From NCBI RefSeq assembly GCF_017814945.1, contig NZ_JAGIPX010000009.1, forward strand, positions 124,001-188,000: 64,000 nucleotides of DNA, read 5' to 3'. Source of the DNA: Paraburkholderia sp. LEh10. GTDB lineage: Bacteria; Pseudomonadota; Gammaproteobacteria; Burkholderiales; Burkholderiaceae. Made by a program: the position numbers and the translations under genes. The notes under the pieces are model-generated. The model was not told where the DNA came from. It searched no databases and worked only from the letters and a program-made list of their open reading frames with translations. This document shows positions 1 through 8,217 of the stretch, piece after piece (the stretch's first letter is position 1; every line of letters starts with the position of its first letter).

Positions 1-52
1 CGCCTTCATCGGGCGCGCGGTCCGATCCGAGTTGAACGATACGAATGGCCAT
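1..52 (-). CDS. DUF488-family protein, N-terminal fragment
   Basis: Only the first 17 codons lie in the window; the gene runs off the left edge. The start is ATG at 52, preceded by AAGGAG about nine bases upstream. The visible peptide MAIRIVQLGSDRAPDEG resembles the N-terminus of small DUF488-domain proteins, which are cytoplasmic and of unknown function. The family call rests on this short match only. Confidence 0.55.
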   Translation of the reverse strand, partial: MAIRIVQLGSDRAPDEG

Positions 53-102
53 GAGCTAAGGTCTCCTTGGTTTTCGATTGGGTTTGTATTGCGCCCGCTC
101 TG

Positions 103-411
103 TCAGCAGAGCGTGTTCTTCATGCCGAGCACATCGATGCGGCCGATCTGCGGCGGCCCCGTGAAGAGGTCGTCGGCGACGCCCATCAACGCCGTTGCGA
201 TGGGGCCGTCGAGATGCGCCTGACGCCCCGCCTCGTCCGGGAACGCATCGAAGACGCCGTAGGTGCGCTCGGCGATCTTCAGCGCGAACCAGATCGGCGT
301 CGTGGTCTCCTGATTCGCCATTTCCAGTCCCTTCTGCAAAAACGCTTCGACGTCGGCTTCCTTGCCCGGCTTGGCTTCGAAACGCGCGAACAGTGCGTAC
401 TTGATCATCAT
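103..411 (-). CDS. antibiotic biosynthesis monooxygenase (ABM) domain protein
   Basis: A 102-residue single-domain protein with the alternating pattern of the ABM/YgiN ferredoxin-like fold: an N-terminal strand IKYALFARFEAKPGKEADVE, a helix, then the TYGVFDAF strand. Such proteins are dimeric, cofactor-free oxygenases or stress proteins of the cytoplasm; the substrate cannot be told. The start is the first of two adjacent ATGs at 411, with AGGAGG four bases upstream; an upstream in-frame ATG at 456 has no such site. It lies 50 bases upstream of the DUF488 gene on the same strand, so the two may be co-transcribed. Confidence 0.8.
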   Translation of the reverse strand: MMIKYALFARFEAKPGKEADVEAFLQKGLEMANQETTTPIWFALKIAERTYGVFDAFPDEAGRQAHLDGPIATALMGVADDLFTGPPQIGRIDVLGMKNTLC

Positions 412-545
412 CTTGCCTCCTGTGACGGTGAATGGTCCCCTCAGCATCTCTCCCATTTAACCACTGTCGGCCTCGAAGGCGACGACGCGTAGGTCACCTT
501 CGATGTCAACTTTGGTCACGGCGCGTCCGGGCGGCGCGGAACGCT

Positions 546-598
546 GTTGTCAAACGATTTCGTGGAAAACACCAAGTCGTCAAAAGTTGTTTGACAAC
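546..598. promoter_or_regulatory. GntR/FadR-type operator overlapping a promoter
   Basis: GTTGTCAAAC at 546-555 is repeated in exact inverted form as GTTTGACAAC at 589-598. The second copy is part of a compact 13-bp palindrome, GTTGT-TTG-ACAAC (586-598), which fits the GT-N(3-6)-AC core bound by FadR-subfamily GntR regulators. It covers the -35 box of the downstream promoter. No GntR gene lies in the window, so the regulator would act in trans. Confidence 0.6.
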
Positions 599-620
599 AT
601 TGGGAGGGCGATGCTAATTT
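591..620 (+). promoter_or_regulatory. candidate sigma-70 promoter of the DapA-family gene
   Basis: A perfect -35 hexamer TTGACA (591-596) is followed after 18 bp by an extended -10, TGCTAATTT (612-620). Transcription would start near 627, giving a leader of about 30 bases before the ATG at 658. The -35 box lies inside the palindrome at 586-598, so binding there should repress. Confidence 0.55.
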
Positions 621-657
621 CCAGACTTGTCAGCCAACTCACCCGAATCCAGACCAT

Positions 658-1596
658 ATGAACGAGTCCCAGATCGTCGAGCGCGAATTCGGCTCAACCG
701 TGATGGCAGTCCCGCCGCTCGCGCGCCGCGCAGATTTGTCGCTCGATATCGACGCCAACCAGAAGCTAATCCGCCATATCGAGGCGGGCGGCGTGCGTAC
801 GCTGCTGTACGGCGGCAACGCGAACTTCTATCACGTGGCCGTGAGCGAGTACCGCGAGTTGCTCGACATGTTGTCGTCGAGCGCAGCGCCCGCGACGCGC
901 GTGATTCCGGCCATCGGTCCCGACTTCGGCAAGATGCTCGATCAGGCGCGCATCCTTTCGCAAACCTCGTATCGGACCGCGATGGTGTTGCCGCTCGCCG
1001 GCTTCACGACGCCCGCGGGCGTCGAAGCGGGACTGACGCGCATCGCCGATGCGGCGGGGTTGCCGCTCACGCTCTACATCAAGAGCGAGGACTACGTCGA
1101 TGTCAATACGCTCGCGCGCCTCGTCGATCGCGGCACGCTGATCGCCGTCAAGTACGCGATCGTTCGCGAGAACCCGTCGAACGATCCGTATCTGCGGCGT
1201 CTGCTGCAAAGCGTGAGCCCGTCGCGCGTGATCTCCGGGATGGGCGAGCGCCCGGCGCTCACGCATTTGCGCGAATTCGGCCTCGCGGCATGGACGACGG
1301 GCTCGGGCTGCATCGCGTCGCATGCGGTGATGGCGCTGCTGGCCGCCGCAAAGGAAGGCCGCGACGCCGAAGCGCAGCGCCTGTACGACGCATTCATGCC
1401 GCTCGAAACATTGCGCGACAACATTTCGCTGATTCGCGTGCTGCATGACGCTGTCACGTTCTCGGGCATCGCCGAGATGGGTTCGATCTTGCCGCTGCTA
1501 AGCGAAACGCCCGTCGAGCGTCACGCCGCCGTTGCGCAGGCCGCGCGTGAGTTGCTCGCGTTCGAACGCGAGGTTGCGGGCGCGGTGGCCGCTTGA
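658..1596 (+). CDS. DapA-family (dihydrodipicolinate synthase-like) aldolase/dehydratase
   Basis: A 312-residue class I aldolase-type TIM barrel. YGGNANFY (51-58) stands where DHDPS proteins carry the G-T-T/G-E substrate loop; Tyr140 and Lys165 (AVKYA) fit the catalytic tyrosine and Schiff-base lysine. The pattern differs from true DapA, so it more likely acts on a 2-keto-3-deoxy sugar acid or related 2-oxo acid. That fits the neighbours garL, udh and an IlvD/Edd remnant, but the substrate is unknown. The start is ATG at 658, the first in-frame ATG after a good promoter, though its ribosome binding site is weak. The last codons and stop are partly duplicated (GGTGGCCGCTTGAT at 1584-1597 and 1606-1619). 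Confidence 0.8.
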   Translation: MNESQIVEREFGSTVMAVPPLARRADLSLDIDANQKLIRHIEAGGVRTLLYGGNANFYHVAVSEYRELLDMLSSSAAPATRVIPAIGPDFGKMLDQARILSQTSYRTAMVLPLAGFTTPAGVEAGLTRIADAAGLPLTLYIKSEDYVDVNTLARLVDRGTLIAVKYAIVRENPSNDPYLRRLLQSVSPSRVISGMGERPALTHLREFGLAAWTTGSGCIASHAVMALLAAAKEGRDAEAQRLYDAFMPLETLRDNISLIRVLHDAVTFSGIAEMGSILPLLSETPVERHAAVAQAARELLAFEREVAGAVAA

Positions 1597-1664
1597 TAGC
1601 CGCGTGGTGGCCGCTTGATGGCCTTGTGATGGCCCTGATCGATTGAAGGGAGGCGGGCGGGCCG

Positions 1665-2060
1665 CGTGGCGCGGCTCGAAGCGCGGCATCTGGCAGGCGG
1701 GCGGCTTTCCCATCGAGCTGCCCGTGCAAACGCTGTCGGAGCCGTTTCAGAAGCCGACGACGATGCTCTACCGAAACTTCCTCGCGATGGACGGAATCGT
1801 TCATCGGCGGGCCGTTTGCGCTGGTGCGCCACGGCGACATGATCGAGCTCGACGTGCCGCACAGGAAGCTCAACGTGCTGGTATCGGATGAAGAACTTGC
1901 GCGGCGCAAGGCCGAATGGGTCGCGCCCCCGCCGCGCTTTTCACGCGGCTACGGCGCGATGCATCAGGTGCATGTGCTGCAGGCCGACAAGGGCTGCGAC
2001 TTCGATTTCCTGCAACGCGGCGGCGCGAGCGCCGAGGCGGGCGAGCCGGAGATTCACTGA
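1665..2060 (+). pseudogene. IlvD/Edd-family dehydratase remnant with central deletion
   Basis: Two pieces of one dehydratase survive in different frames. The first (about 1671-1790) encodes GIWQAGGFPIELP followed by KPTTMLYRNFLAMD, typical of the N-terminal third of IlvD/Edd dehydratases. The second (about 1795-2060) encodes GGPFALVRHGDMIELDVPHR and ends with QADKGCDFDFL, the normal C-terminus. Family members are about 570-600 residues, so roughly 450 residues including the Fe-S cysteine region are gone and the join is out of frame. It was probably a sugar-acid dehydratase of the adjacent uronate pathway and can no longer be functional. Confidence 0.85.
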
Positions 2061-2221
2061 GCGATCCTGGCGCGGATGCGGTGGACGTGTTGTCCGTCTC
2101 CGAAACAGAAGAACACAGCGGAGGCAACAGCGCGCGGCACGATTTATCCAGATGCGCAGCGGTGCTCAGTGGTGCACAGTAGTGGTTTCGGAAAACGCAA
2201 AGACCCACGCAAAAAGACCCG

Positions 2222-2267
2222 CAAAACAAAACACCCGTCCATCCGCACGATGCAAATGGACGGGTGC
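2222..2267 (-). terminator. rho-independent terminator after garL
   Basis: An 11-bp perfect stem, CACCCGTCCAT (2232-2242) with ATGGACGGGTG (2256-2266), with a 13-base loop. Read on the minus strand it is followed by TTTTGTTTTG. It lies about 20 bases past the garL stop. Confidence 0.85.
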
Positions 2268-2285
2268 TTCACGACACCAGCTTGT

Positions 2286-3056
2286 CTATCCGGCCGCCTT
2301 GAATTTTGCGGCAAGTTGCTCGGCATTGCGCGCGAGCAAGCCAATGTCGGAGCCTACCGCGGTGAACGTGCAGCCCAACTCGATATAACGCCGCGCGAGC
2401 GCTTCATCGCCGATCAGGATGCCGGCAGGCTTGCCCAACGCGACGATGCGCTTGATCGCATCCTCGACGGCCGCCTGCACGTCGGGGTGCTTGATGTCGC
2501 CGACATGCCCAAGCGCAGCGGACAGGTCGCCCGGTCCAATGAAGATGCCGTCGATGCCCTCGACAGCCGCGATCCGCTCCAGGTTCTGCAGACCGAGCCG
2601 GCTTTCGATCTGCACGAGCACGCACAGTTCGTTGGCGCAAAGCTTCGGATAGTCCTTCACACGGCCGAAGCCCGACGCCCGCGCCGCCGATGCATAGCCG
2701 CGCACGCCTTCGGGCGGATAACGCGTGAACGCCACCGCGTTGCGCGCTTCGTCCTCGGTTTCGACATAAGGAATCAGCAGCGTCTGCGCGCCGCTGTCGA
2801 GCAGGCGCTTGATCGTCACCATGTCGTTCCACGGCGGCCGCACGATCGGATGTGCGGACGTGCCCGCGCACGCCTGCAACTGGCTATGGACCATCGGCAG
2901 TTCATTCGGCGCGTGCTCCATGTCGAGCAGCAGCCAGTCGAAACCCGCGCCCGCCAGAATCTCGACGGACACATGGCTCGCCAGGCTCGACCACAGCCCG
3001 ATCTGCTGACGCCCGGCCTGCAGCGCGCGTTTGAATGGATTCTCCGGAAGCTTCAT
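2286..3056 (-). CDS. garL: 5-keto-4-deoxy-D-glucarate aldolase (HpcH/HpaI family)
   Basis: 256 residues, the same length as E. coli GarL, and alike along its length: [45 protein letters not shown] and the late VGSDIG. These hold the metal ligands (Glu of the QIE motif, Asp of GPGDL) and the catalytic histidine and arginine region of this class II aldolase. GarL cleaves 5-keto-4-deoxy-glucarate to pyruvate and tartronate semialdehyde in galactarate/glucarate breakdown. HpaI or rhamnonate aldolases are close relatives, so the substrate is inferred partly from udh next door. Start chosen at 3056, where GGAG lies six bases upstream, rather than the in-frame start at 3068. It sits 84 bases downstream of udh. 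Confidence 0.85.
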   Translation of the reverse strand: MKLPENPFKRALQAGRQQIGLWSSLASHVSVEILAGAGFDWLLLDMEHAPNELPMVHSQLQACAGTSAHPIVRPPWNDMVTIKRLLDSGAQTLLIPYVETEDEARNAVAFTRYPPEGVRGYASAARASGFGRVKDYPKLCANELCVLVQIESRLGLQNLERIAAVEGIDGIFIGPGDLSAALGHVGDIKHPDVQAAVEDAIKRIVALGKPAGILIGDEALARRYIELGCTFTAVGSDIGLLARNAEQLAAKFKAAG

Positions 3057-3139
3057 CGTGTTCTCCACAGAAGGATCGTTCCCACAATGTCATTACAGAC
3101 ATAGATTGCCGCTCAGGCGCGCGGCGGGCGGTGCGTCGC

Positions 3140-3955
3140 TCAGCGCCGCAGGTTGCGCTTTTCTGGCGGCGTGTAGTCGATCGTGACGAAACCGCCGCCC
3201 TGAAAGCGCTGGGCGACGGGATCGAGCGGATTCGGTTTGCCGAGGATTTCGTCGGCATAGTCTTCCGCGTTCTGGCGCGGCTGATAGCCAAGAAGTGCCG
3301 CTGCCGAATTGTCCCAATAGCTGCGCGTGTTGTTGGACACGCCCCAAACCACCTGGAAGCCGACATCGGGCACATTGAGGCAGCGGTCGATCAGATGCAG
3401 GAAGTCGTCATGCCCGAGCCAGGTGCTCAGATGGCGAAACTCGGTCGGCTTTTCGATGCAGCTGCCGATGCGGATGCACACGCTTTCGATGCCGTGCTTG
3501 TCCCAGTACATGCGCGCGAGCGATTCGCCCCATGCCTTGCTGAGCCCATAGAACCCGTCGGGGCGGAACGCACAGTCGAGCGCCAGTTTGTCTTCGACGG
3601 GGTACATGCCGATCGCGTGATTCGAGCTCGCGAAGATGATGCGCCGCACGCCATGACGGCGCGCGCCTTCGTACACTTCGACGAGGCCGCGCAAGTTGTT
3701 CTCGATGATCTCGGCCAGCGGGCGCTCGACGCTCGTGCCCGCCATGTGGATCAGCACGTCGACGCCTTGCAGCAGCCCGTCGACTACGGCGGGATCGCGC
3801 AGATCGCCGTGCATCACGTCTTCGCCCTCGAACAGCGGTTCCAGCGCGCGCGAGCCCGCCGCGCAACGCAGGTTCACGCCGCGTTCATTCAACGCGGCGC
3901 GCAGGAAACGGCCAAGCTGGCCGCCCGCACCGCTCAACGCAATCTTCTTCGTCAT
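3140..3955 (-). CDS. udh: NAD-dependent uronate dehydrogenase
   Basis: A 271-residue short-chain dehydrogenase/epimerase-fold enzyme. It has a GAGGQLG nucleotide-binding loop near the N-terminus, the YGLSK catalytic Tyr-x-x-x-Lys, and stretches diagnostic of uronate dehydrogenase: IGSC, LSTWLGHDDF, VVWGVSNN with WDNS, and a late RFQGG. The enzyme oxidises galacturonate or glucuronate at C1 to the aldarolactone, feeding the galactarate/glucarate route that ends at GarL. ATG at 3955 has AAGG nine bases upstream; the GTG at 3973 is less likely. It begins 30 bases after the stop of the truncated transporter, so it was probably the second gene of a transporter-udh-garL operon whose promoter has been lost. 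Confidence 0.88.
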   Translation of the reverse strand: MTKKIALSGAGGQLGRFLRAALNERGVNLRCAAGSRALEPLFEGEDVMHGDLRDPAVVDGLLQGVDVLIHMAGTSVERPLAEIIENNLRGLVEVYEGARRHGVRRIIFASSNHAIGMYPVEDKLALDCAFRPDGFYGLSKAWGESLARMYWDKHGIESVCIRIGSCIEKPTEFRHLSTWLGHDDFLHLIDRCLNVPDVGFQVVWGVSNNTRSYWDNSAAALLGYQPRQNAEDYADEILGKPNPLDPVAQRFQGGGFVTIDYTPPEKRNLRR

Positions 3956-3985
3956 CGTCAAACCTTGTGGCACGGATTCAGGAAA

Positions 3986-4806
3986 TTAGCGGGCCCACGT
4001 CGACCGCCCGGCGAGGTCCGCGGGCGCGGCCTTGCGCGGCGATACGGACGGCTCGCCATGGATGATCAGCTTCCATGCGACGGTCGCGCCGATCACATCG
4101 AACAGCATCAGGCACACGAACAGCGGGTTATAGCCGAGGGTAGTCGCCAACGCGCCGGCGATCAACGAGAAGATCATCCCGCCGAGCCAGCCGCACATCC
4201 CGGAAAAGCCAGTGGCCGTGCCCACTTCAAGCTGGCCGAACACGTCGGAGGCGAGCGTGAACAGCGCGCCGGAAATGGCCTGGTGAGCGAACGCGCCTGT
4301 GCAGAAGAGGGCGATTGCGACATACGTGCTCGCCGCGAGGCCGATGCAGGCCGGGCCGACCATCAGCACTGCGCCGCAGATGATGACCAGCTTGCGCGAC
4401 GTGATCAGCGACACGTTGAAGCGGCGAATGAAGAACGGCGCGAGATAGCCGCCGACGAGACAGCCCAGGTCCGCGGCGAGAAACGGCATCCAGCCGAACA
4501 GCGCGATCTCCTTCAGGTTCATGTGCCGCACGCTGAACAGGTACAGCGGAATCCAGAAGTTGAACGTCTGCCATGCAGGCTCGGCGAGAAAGCGCGAAAT
4601 CGCGATGCCCCAGAAGCGGCGCGTCGACAGCACGTGACGCCACGAAGGACGCGTCGTCGCGTCTTGCGGGCGGTGCTCCTGGCCGCTCAGGATGTACTGG
4701 CGCTCCTCGTCCGACAGGTTCGGATGCTCGTCGGGCTTGCGGAAGAACACGAGCCACAGCGCGACCCAGATCAGCGCCGTGCCGCCCGTGACCACGCCCG
4801 GCATTG
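3986..4806 (-). pseudogene. hexuronate-type MFS transporter, 5'-truncated
   Basis: The C-terminal two thirds of an anion:cation symporter-family (ExuT-like) permease is intact: the loop FFRKPDEHPNLSDEE, then about seven hydrophobic segments to the stop at 3986. The expected N-terminal 150-170 residues (transmembrane helices 1-4 and the family signature) are missing. Similarity stops near 4805, where the sequence switches to the opposite-strand polygalacturonase tail. An open frame continues upstream to 4879 but is not transporter-like. Neighbours make hexuronate or galactarate the likely former substrate. The remaining piece should not fold as a working transporter. Confidence 0.85.
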
Positions 4807-4811
4807 CCCCC

Positions 4812-4982
4812 ATCTCGGGCGTCACAATCACGAACTGCAATCTGGGCACGCCCGTCTGCGACGGCACGGCCACATCCACGACGCCAGGGCCGATCTACGC
4901 GTACAACGTGAATGCGATCTCGCTGTCCAACGTGACGATCGGCGGCACGGTGTACAACACATCCGTCGTCGACCAGCGGTGA
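4812..4982 (+). pseudogene. GH28 polygalacturonase, C-terminal fragment
   Basis: The last 57 residues of a right-handed beta-helix enzyme survive: ISGVTITNCNLGTPVC, then GPIYAYNVNAISLSNVTI and GGTVYNT before the stop. These repeats match the C-terminal coils of glycoside hydrolase family 28 polygalacturonases. The catalytic Asp motifs and signal peptide are gone. The fragment begins exactly where the opposite-strand transporter ends, so one deletion removed the 5' parts of both genes. A polygalacturonase releasing galacturonate would fit the udh-garL pathway beside it. Confidence 0.75.
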
Positions 4983-5314
4983 TTGCCGGGCATCTGCAAA
5001 TGTGAAAGCGCGAGGGCGGAGGCGTGCCGCTCTCGCCGCGCAAGGCGGTCTCGAAGCGGGCTTCGGCGAAGCGCCGCTACGTCCATGACGTGTTAGACGC
5101 CCGTCGCGCAAGCCCGCGCGCGGCATGACATAAGCCGACATAATTCATCGATAGCGTTCCCCCCCGCCGCTCGCACATACTGCGTTCCGCGTGCAGAGCT
5201 GCAGAACAAAACGAACCGGCGATTCACGCAACTGTGAAATCGCCGATGCCGCCTCGCGTGAAGCAATCCATCGGACGATCCGCTCAATCTTCTGACCGAT
5301 GACAGGACTTCGAC
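4983..5314. other. intergenic region, no gene seen
   Basis: 332 bases between the polygalacturonase remnant and the DUF4410 gene. I see no coding signal, stable RNA or repeat. It should hold the promoter of the downstream lipoprotein gene, but I cannot point to a convincing -35/-10 pair. Confidence 0.5.
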
Positions 5315-6082
5315 ATGTTTGCTTCTCTCAACAACGTTCGTGGCAAGACTCTGCGCAGCGCTTCGGCTGCCCTCGCATTCAGCGCAATGCTGCTGAGCGG
5401 CTGCGCGGCAGCGAGCGTCACGAACACCGCGCAATATTCGACGCTCACGCAGGCGCGCCCCGAGAACGTGTACGTCTACACGTTCGCGAGCAACCCGGAT
5501 GCCGTGAAGCTCGACGACAGCGGCCTCGTTCATAAGCTGAGCGCGGGCTTCTCGGGTGCGTCGCAAGAGTCGCAGCAAACGCAGGAAGCCGCCGCCGCGG
5601 GTGAAGCGCTGACGGCTGAAGTGGTCGCGAAGCTGCAATCGATGGGCGTGCATGTGATCCGCACTGATGCGCCGCCGCCCGCCGATCAGAACGTGCTGAT
5701 CATCGAAGGCAATCTGTCATCGATCGACGCCGGCAATCATCGACGTCGCACGCTGATCGGACTCGGCGCCGGCAAGAGCGATGTGAAGGCGCACGTGCAG
5801 GTGCTGTACAAGCCCGCGGGCGGCATGCCGCAACTCGTGCAGACCTTCGACGCCGACGCGAACAGCGGCCATATGCCGGGCGTCGCGGAGACGGCGGGCG
5901 TCGGCGCGGCGGTCGGACATGTCGCGACGTCGGCGGCCGTGGGCGGCGCGTTGCACGTCGGCTCGGAGCACAAGGGCGACACCGTCACGAGCGACGCGAA
6001 GAAGCTGGCCGATTCAGTGGCGAAGCAGGTTGCGATGATCGGCGTTGAAGAAGGGTGGATGTCGAGCGACCAGGCGAAGTAA
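5315..6082 (+). CDS. DUF4410-family lipoprotein
   Basis: A 255-residue exported protein with a lipoprotein signal: basic N-terminus, hydrophobic stretch LAFSAMLLSG, and lipobox LSGC with the acylated cysteine at residue 30. The body resembles DUF4410 proteins: an ENVYVYTFASNPD strand early, the NVLIIEGNL strand, and a glycine-rich segment (VAETAGVGAAVGHVATSAAV) near residues 195-210. It is probably anchored in the outer membrane facing the periplasm; its role is unknown. The start is ATG at 5315 with AGGAC upstream. It appears monocistronic and is followed by two GC-rich hairpins. Confidence 0.75.
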   Translation: MFASLNNVRGKTLRSASAALAFSAMLLSGCAAASVTNTAQYSTLTQARPENVYVYTFASNPDAVKLDDSGLVHKLSAGFSGASQESQQTQEAAAAGEALTAEVVAKLQSMGVHVIRTDAPPPADQNVLIIEGNLSSIDAGNHRRRTLIGLGAGKSDVKAHVQVLYKPAGGMPQLVQTFDADANSGHMPGVAETAGVGAAVGHVATSAAVGGALHVGSEHKGDTVTSDAKKLADSVAKQVAMIGVEEGWMSSDQAK

Positions 6083-6091
6083 GCGGGGCGG

Positions 6092-6154
6092 GAGCCGGGG
6101 TGCGGCCCGGCTCGTCGCGAGGAGAAAGAACGGCGACGCCATCGTGCGTCGCCG
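6092..6154 (+). terminator. tandem GC hairpins after the DUF4410 gene
   Basis: Two perfect stems follow the stop codon: GAGCCGGG/CCCGGCTC (6092-6099/6106-6113) and CGGCGACGC/GCGTCGCCG (6131-6139/6146-6154). Neither has a clear U-tract, so they may be weak terminators or transcript-end stabilisers. Confidence 0.4.
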
Positions 6155-6325
6155 CTTGCATTCACAGGGCGGGCTTCACCAGCGAACGCCTCGCGTGAGG
6201 CGCGCCCGATCAACCCTCGCGGAACAAGAAGCTATAGTCGCCGTTTGCATTCACACGACGGGCTTCGCCAGCGAACGCCTCACGAAAGCCACGTCAAATC
6301 AACCTTCGCGGAACAGGAAGCTATA
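6148..6325. repeat. 89-bp imperfect tandem duplication containing the acdS 3' end
   Basis: Copy A (6148-6236) and copy B (6237-6325) have an exact 89-bp period with scattered mismatches. Copy B carries the last codons and stop of acdS on the minus strand. Copy A encodes the same final peptide, YSFLFREG and stop, with only synonymous changes. Confidence 0.85.
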
Positions 6326-7315
6326 CGCGTTCAGCGCGGGCACGCCGCCCAGATGCGCGTACAGCACCTTGGAGCCTTCGGGAAATTCGCCGCGCCGCAC
6401 CTTGTCGATCATGCCGTGCATCGACTTGCCTTCGTAGACGGGATCGGTCATCACGCCTTCGAGCCGCGCGCACAGCCGGATCGCCTCGAGCGTGCCTGGG
6501 TTCGGCAGGCCATATTCGGGGCCGCCGTAGCGCGTGTCGAGCACGACATCCTGCGCGGTGATGTCGCGGCCCAGATCGACCTGTTCCGCGGTGCGCCGCG
6601 CGATGCGCGTGATCTGCTCGCGGGTCTGCTCCGGTTTCGCCGACGCGTCGATGCCGATTACGCGGTCCGCGCGTCCGTCTGCCGCGAAGCCGACGATCAT
6701 CCCCGCCTGCGTGCTGCCCGTCACGGAGCACACGACGATGTAGTCGAACCTGAAGCCGAGCTCCGCTTCCTGCTGGCGCACTTCGTCGGCGAAACCGACA
6801 AAGCCGAGGCCGCCGAGGGGATGATCCGAGCAGCCGGCGGGAATCGCATACGGCTTGCCGCCCGCCGCTCGCACGCTTTCGAGCGCCTCTTCCCAGCTCT
6901 TGCGAAAGCCGATGTCGAAACCGTCGGGCACGAGCCGCACGTCCGCGCCCATGATGCGCGACATCTGGATATTGCCGACCCGGTCATAGACGGCGTCGTG
7001 ATAGTTCACCCAGTTTTCCTGCACGAGCACGCACTTCAGGCCCAGATGCGCGGCGACGGCGGCCACCTGGCGCGTCTGGTTGGACTGGATGCCGCCGATC
7101 GACACGAGCGTATCGCAGCCTTGCGAGAGTGCGTCGGGAATCAGGTATTCGAGCTTGCGCGTCTTGTTGCCGCCGAACGCGAGACCGCTGTTGCAGTCCT
7201 CGCGTTTCGCGTAGAGCTGGACCTTGCCGCCGAGATGCTCGGAGAGGCGCTTGAGCGGCTGGATCGGCGTCGGCCCAAAGGTCAGGGGATAGCGGGGAAA
7301 ACGTTGCAGGTTCAT
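6299..7315 (-). CDS. acdS: 1-aminocyclopropane-1-carboxylate deaminase
   Basis: 338 residues, the standard AcdS length, starting [24 protein letters not shown]-dependent fold type II enzyme that opens ACC, the ethylene precursor of plants, to 2-oxobutyrate and ammonia in the cytoplasm. The PLP lysine is Lys51 (GGNKTRK), and Ser78 lies in [11 protein letters not shown]. Tyr294-Glu295 and Leu322, used to separate true ACC deaminases from D-cysteine desulfhydrases, are present. It is transcribed away from the Lrp-type gene at 7474, the usual acdR-acdS arrangement in Burkholderiaceae. The start at 7315 matches the conserved N-terminus; upstream in-frame codons do not. Its 3' end has been tandemly duplicated. 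Confidence 0.95.
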   Translation of the reverse strand: MNLQRFPRYPLTFGPTPIQPLKRLSEHLGGKVQLYAKREDCNSGLAFGGNKTRKLEYLIPDALSQGCDTLVSIGGIQSNQTRQVAAVAAHLGLKCVLVQENWVNYHDAVYDRVGNIQMSRIMGADVRLVPDGFDIGFRKSWEEALESVRAAGGKPYAIPAGCSDHPLGGLGFVGFADEVRQQEAELGFRFDYIVVCSVTGSTQAGMIVGFAADGRADRVIGIDASAKPEQTREQITRIARRTAEQVDLGRDITAQDVVLDTRYGGPEYGLPNPGTLEAIRLCARLEGVMTDPVYEGKSMHGMIDKVRRGEFPEGSKVLYAHLGGVPALNAYSFLFREG

Positions 7316-7473
7316 GGTCGAGGTCCGTTGGTCTGGGAAGCGCATCGGCGATGCCGCGCTGAAACACATGATAGAAAAGACGCGGCGAAATGAGCTTGCG
7401 AAATAAATCGGCCCAAGCTACTTTCGAAAGGGCAGTGAGCGAGTCAACCTACTTTTGTTTTTCATTACCGGAC

Positions 7474-7983
7474 ATGCGCGCAACAAAATTACGAACCAAA
7501 GATTCAGGCGATGCGGCACCGCTGTCGCAGCTCGATCGCATCGACCGCGCGATCCTCAAACAGCTTCAACAGGATGCGTCGATCTCGAACGTCGCGCTTG
7601 CGGCGAAGGTGAAGCTGAGTGCGCCCGCCTGTTTGCGGCGCGTCGAAAGGCTCAGGGAAATGGGGCTGATCCGCGCGACGGTTGCGCTGCTCGATCCGAA
7701 AGCGGTCGGCGCGGGGATGCTGGTGGTGATCGGCGTCGTGCTCGACCGCTCGACGCCCGAATCTTTCGCCGCCTTCGAAAAGGCCGCGCAAAAGGTGTCG
7801 GGCTGCATGGAGTGCCACGTCGTCACGGGCGAGTTCGACTACTTCATGCTGGTGCGCACGCGCGACAGCGACAGCTTCAACCGGCTCCACGCGGAGCAAT
7901 TGCTGTACCTTCCCGGCGTGCGGCAGATCCGCAGCTTCATGGTGCTCAGGGAAATCCTTTCGACGACGAAGTTTCCGCTATGA
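7474..7983 (+). CDS. acdR: Lrp/AsnC-family regulator of ACC deaminase
   Basis: A 169-residue Lrp-type regulator: N-terminal helix-turn-helix (LDRIDRAILKQLQQDASISN, recognition region VKLSAPACLRRV), then an AsnC/RAM effector-binding domain with GCMECHVVTGEFDYFMLV. Its position directly divergent from acdS identifies it as AcdR, which activates acdS when ACC is present. I chose ATG at 7474 because conserved sequence begins there and it leaves 158 bp of shared regulatory DNA; an in-frame ATG at 7390 would add 28 unlike residues. Neither start has a strong ribosome binding site. Confidence 0.85.
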   Translation: MRATKLRTKDSGDAAPLSQLDRIDRAILKQLQQDASISNVALAAKVKLSAPACLRRVERLREMGLIRATVALLDPKAVGAGMLVVIGVVLDRSTPESFAAFEKAAQKVSGCMECHVVTGEFDYFMLVRTRDSDSFNRLHAEQLLYLPGVRQIRSFMVLREILSTTKFPL

Positions 7984-7987
7984 CGCG

Positions 7988-8217
7988 CGAAAACAGCGGC
8001 GGCATCAGGTTAGATCGGCATGCCGGGCGGCAAACGGTGCTTATACAATAGCCGCTCAGACGAGGCCGTTTCGTGGGCAATCACCGTGCGCAATCAGCGT
8101 GGCGAAAACAGCGGCGGCATCAGGTTAGATCGGCATGCCGGACGGCAAACGGTGCTTATACAATAGCCGCTCAGACGAGCCGTTTCGTGCGCAATCACCG
8201 TGCGCAATCGGCGTGGC
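7988..8217. repeat. 115-bp tandem duplication upstream of the hybrid kinase
   Basis: Copy 1 (7988-8102) and copy 2 (8103-8217) are nearly identical, with a 115-bp period and one 1-bp indel. Each has a TATACAAT -10-like box (8042-8049 and 8157-8164) and GCAATCACCGTG motifs; degenerate GCAATC-type units continue to about 8250. The duplication starts five bases after the acdR stop. Confidence 0.9.

Noticed and set aside
2286..3056. 4-hydroxy-2-oxoheptanedioate aldolase (HpaI) as primary call
   Set aside because: Sequence and length are closer to GarL and the neighbour is udh; no homoprotocatechuate genes are present.
3035..5005. A 656-codon open frame on the plus strand across udh, garL and the transporter
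   Set aside because: It is the antisense of recognised genes; the product is Arg/Ala/His-rich with no domain, as expected in GC-rich shadow frames.
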